The position numbers were made by a program, and so were the translations under genes. The notes beneath the pieces are model-generated. The model was not told the DNA's origin and ran no database searches. It saw only the letters and a list, made by a program, of their open reading frames with translations. Below are positions 41,650 through 42,176 of a stretch of 42,176 nt of DNA, piece by piece. This DNA is from CAZEUZ01 sp964515805 (GTDB lineage Bacteria > Pseudomonadota > Gammaproteobacteria > Pseudomonadales > Cellvibrionaceae), in the NCBI GenBank assembly GCA_964515805.1, contig CAZEUZ010000014.1, positions 1-42,176 on the forward strand, written 5' to 3'. Within the stretch, counting starts at the first letter, position 1; each line of letters starts with the position of its first letter.

Positions 41650-41739
41650 GGAGAGGTGGCCGAGCGGCCGAAGGCGCTCCCCTGCTAAGGGAGTATACCT
41701 TGATCGGTATCGAGGGTTCGAATCCCTCCCTCTCCGCCA
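41650..41739 (+). tRNA. tRNA-Ser (GCU anticodon), CCA encoded
   Basis: The 90-base sequence folds as a class II tRNA. The acceptor stem pairs GGAGAGG with CCTCTCC, with discriminator G and encoded CCA. The anticodon stem CTCCC/GGGAG carries loop CTGCTAA with anticodon GCT, reading AGC/AGU. A long variable arm (around TATACCTTGATCGGTATC) and T-loop GTTCGAATC are typical of tRNA-Ser. The same tRNA follows csrA in many gammaproteobacteria. Confidence 0.97.
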
Positions 41740-41923
41740 AACTAAAAACCAACTCATTCTCTGAAGTTGATCTCTGTGTCCCTCAATATTTTTAAGGCTT
41801 TCCCGCCAAACCAATTGTATTGAAGTGTCTTTCTTAACCCCAACACGAGACCGCCCTACTCCATACCCTCAAAGAATCTAACTTTCTGGTTCTTATTGAT
41901 AAAGTCTATATGCAAGGGTAACG

Positions 41924-42176
41924 ATGACAAAGTATAACTGTAATCATGAACATAAAGCGGGTAATACAAGCACACGAACTCACCATATAGGATCTTGTCA
42001 TCGCCAGTCGGGACACATCGACTTTTTACTATGGAGCTCAGTACTGGCTATTCTTGTGCTCTTTTTTCAACATGCATTTTTCCCTACTACCACAGAGTTT
42101 GCCGATTGGTACCAACGTATGGCTGGCTCCGTCTTTGAGTTAATCCATACCATGTGGTGGGGGATTATGATCGGCA
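41924..42176 (+). CDS. Partial permease, UPF0718/COG0701-like, with His-rich N-terminus
   Basis: An ATG at 41924 after AAGGG stays open to the window end (84 codons). The N-terminal 32 residues are polar and rich in His and Cys (YNCNHEHK, THHIGSCHRQSGH), suggesting metal binding. A membrane helix (about 34-52, LLWSSVLAILVLFFQHAFF) and a segment FELIHTMWWGIMIG follow, which resembles the start of the COG0701 permease core. The region between the tRNA and this gene (41740-41923) shows nothing else. Most of the protein is outside the window, so the family call is tentative. Confidence 0.6.
   Translation, partial: MTKYNCNHEHKAGNTSTRTHHIGSCHRQSGHIDFLLWSSVLAILVLFFQHAFFPTTTEFADWYQRMAGSVFELIHTMWWGIMIG

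Noticed and set aside
1..42176. CRISPR array, insertion sequence or prophage
   Set aside because: No regularly spaced long repeats, transposase, integrase or phage structural gene was seen on either strand.

Overview
The window is a stretch of chromosome from a Gram-negative gammaproteobacterium of moderate, slightly AT-leaning base composition. The evidence is LPS and outer-membrane genes (lpxD, skp, bamA), a meso-DAP type MurE, the rpsB-tsf-pyrH-frr-uppS-cdsA-dxr-rseP-bamA-skp-lpxD order, a division and cell wall (dcw) cluster, and alaS-lysC-csrA-tRNA-Ser. The pairs nagZ/methylthioinosine phosphorylase and alaS/lysC/csrA resemble Pseudomonas and its marine relatives. The exact lineage cannot be fixed by eye. 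Coding density is very high, and I see no insertion sequence, phage gene or CRISPR array.

Layout. Positions 1-11600 (minus strand) hold a translation and envelope operon: rpsB and tsf, pyrH, frr, isoprenoid and phospholipid genes (uppS, cdsA, dxr), then rseP, bamA, skp and a partial lpxD. Positions 11823-16397 hold alkB, mtnP-like, nagZ, gpmA and a DegS/AlgW-type protease. Positions 16550-31391 hold the dcw cluster mraZ-rsmH-ftsL-ftsI-murE-mraY-murD-ftsW-murG-murC-ftsQ-ftsA-ftsZ. It is preceded by a sigma70-like promoter and a clear MraZ operator of GTG repeats at 10-bp spacing. Positions 31447-36474 are an accessory block: an EamA transporter, a PP2C-like phosphatase next to an unrecognised 407-residue protein, and a trio of lipoproteins (CsgG-like, DUF4810, GNA1162/DUF799). 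Positions 36495-42176 hold pncC, alaS, lysC, a divergent csrA, tRNA-Ser(GCU) and the start of a permease.

The most unusual feature is what is missing from otherwise conserved neighbourhoods. murF is absent between murE and mraY, where only a 22-codon ORF remains. ddl is absent between murC and ftsQ. lpxC is absent after ftsZ. recA/recX are absent between cinA/pncC and alaS, and the cinA-like gene is inverted. murF and ddl are the two genes of the D-Ala-D-Ala branch, and ftsI here carries SSQ instead of SSN in its second catalytic motif. Together these make an altered or relocated terminal-dipeptide pathway worth testing. Other points are calcium-site-like Asp-rich insertions in two BamA surface loops, a CsrA with a basic C-terminal extension, and the PP2C/407-residue gene pair.
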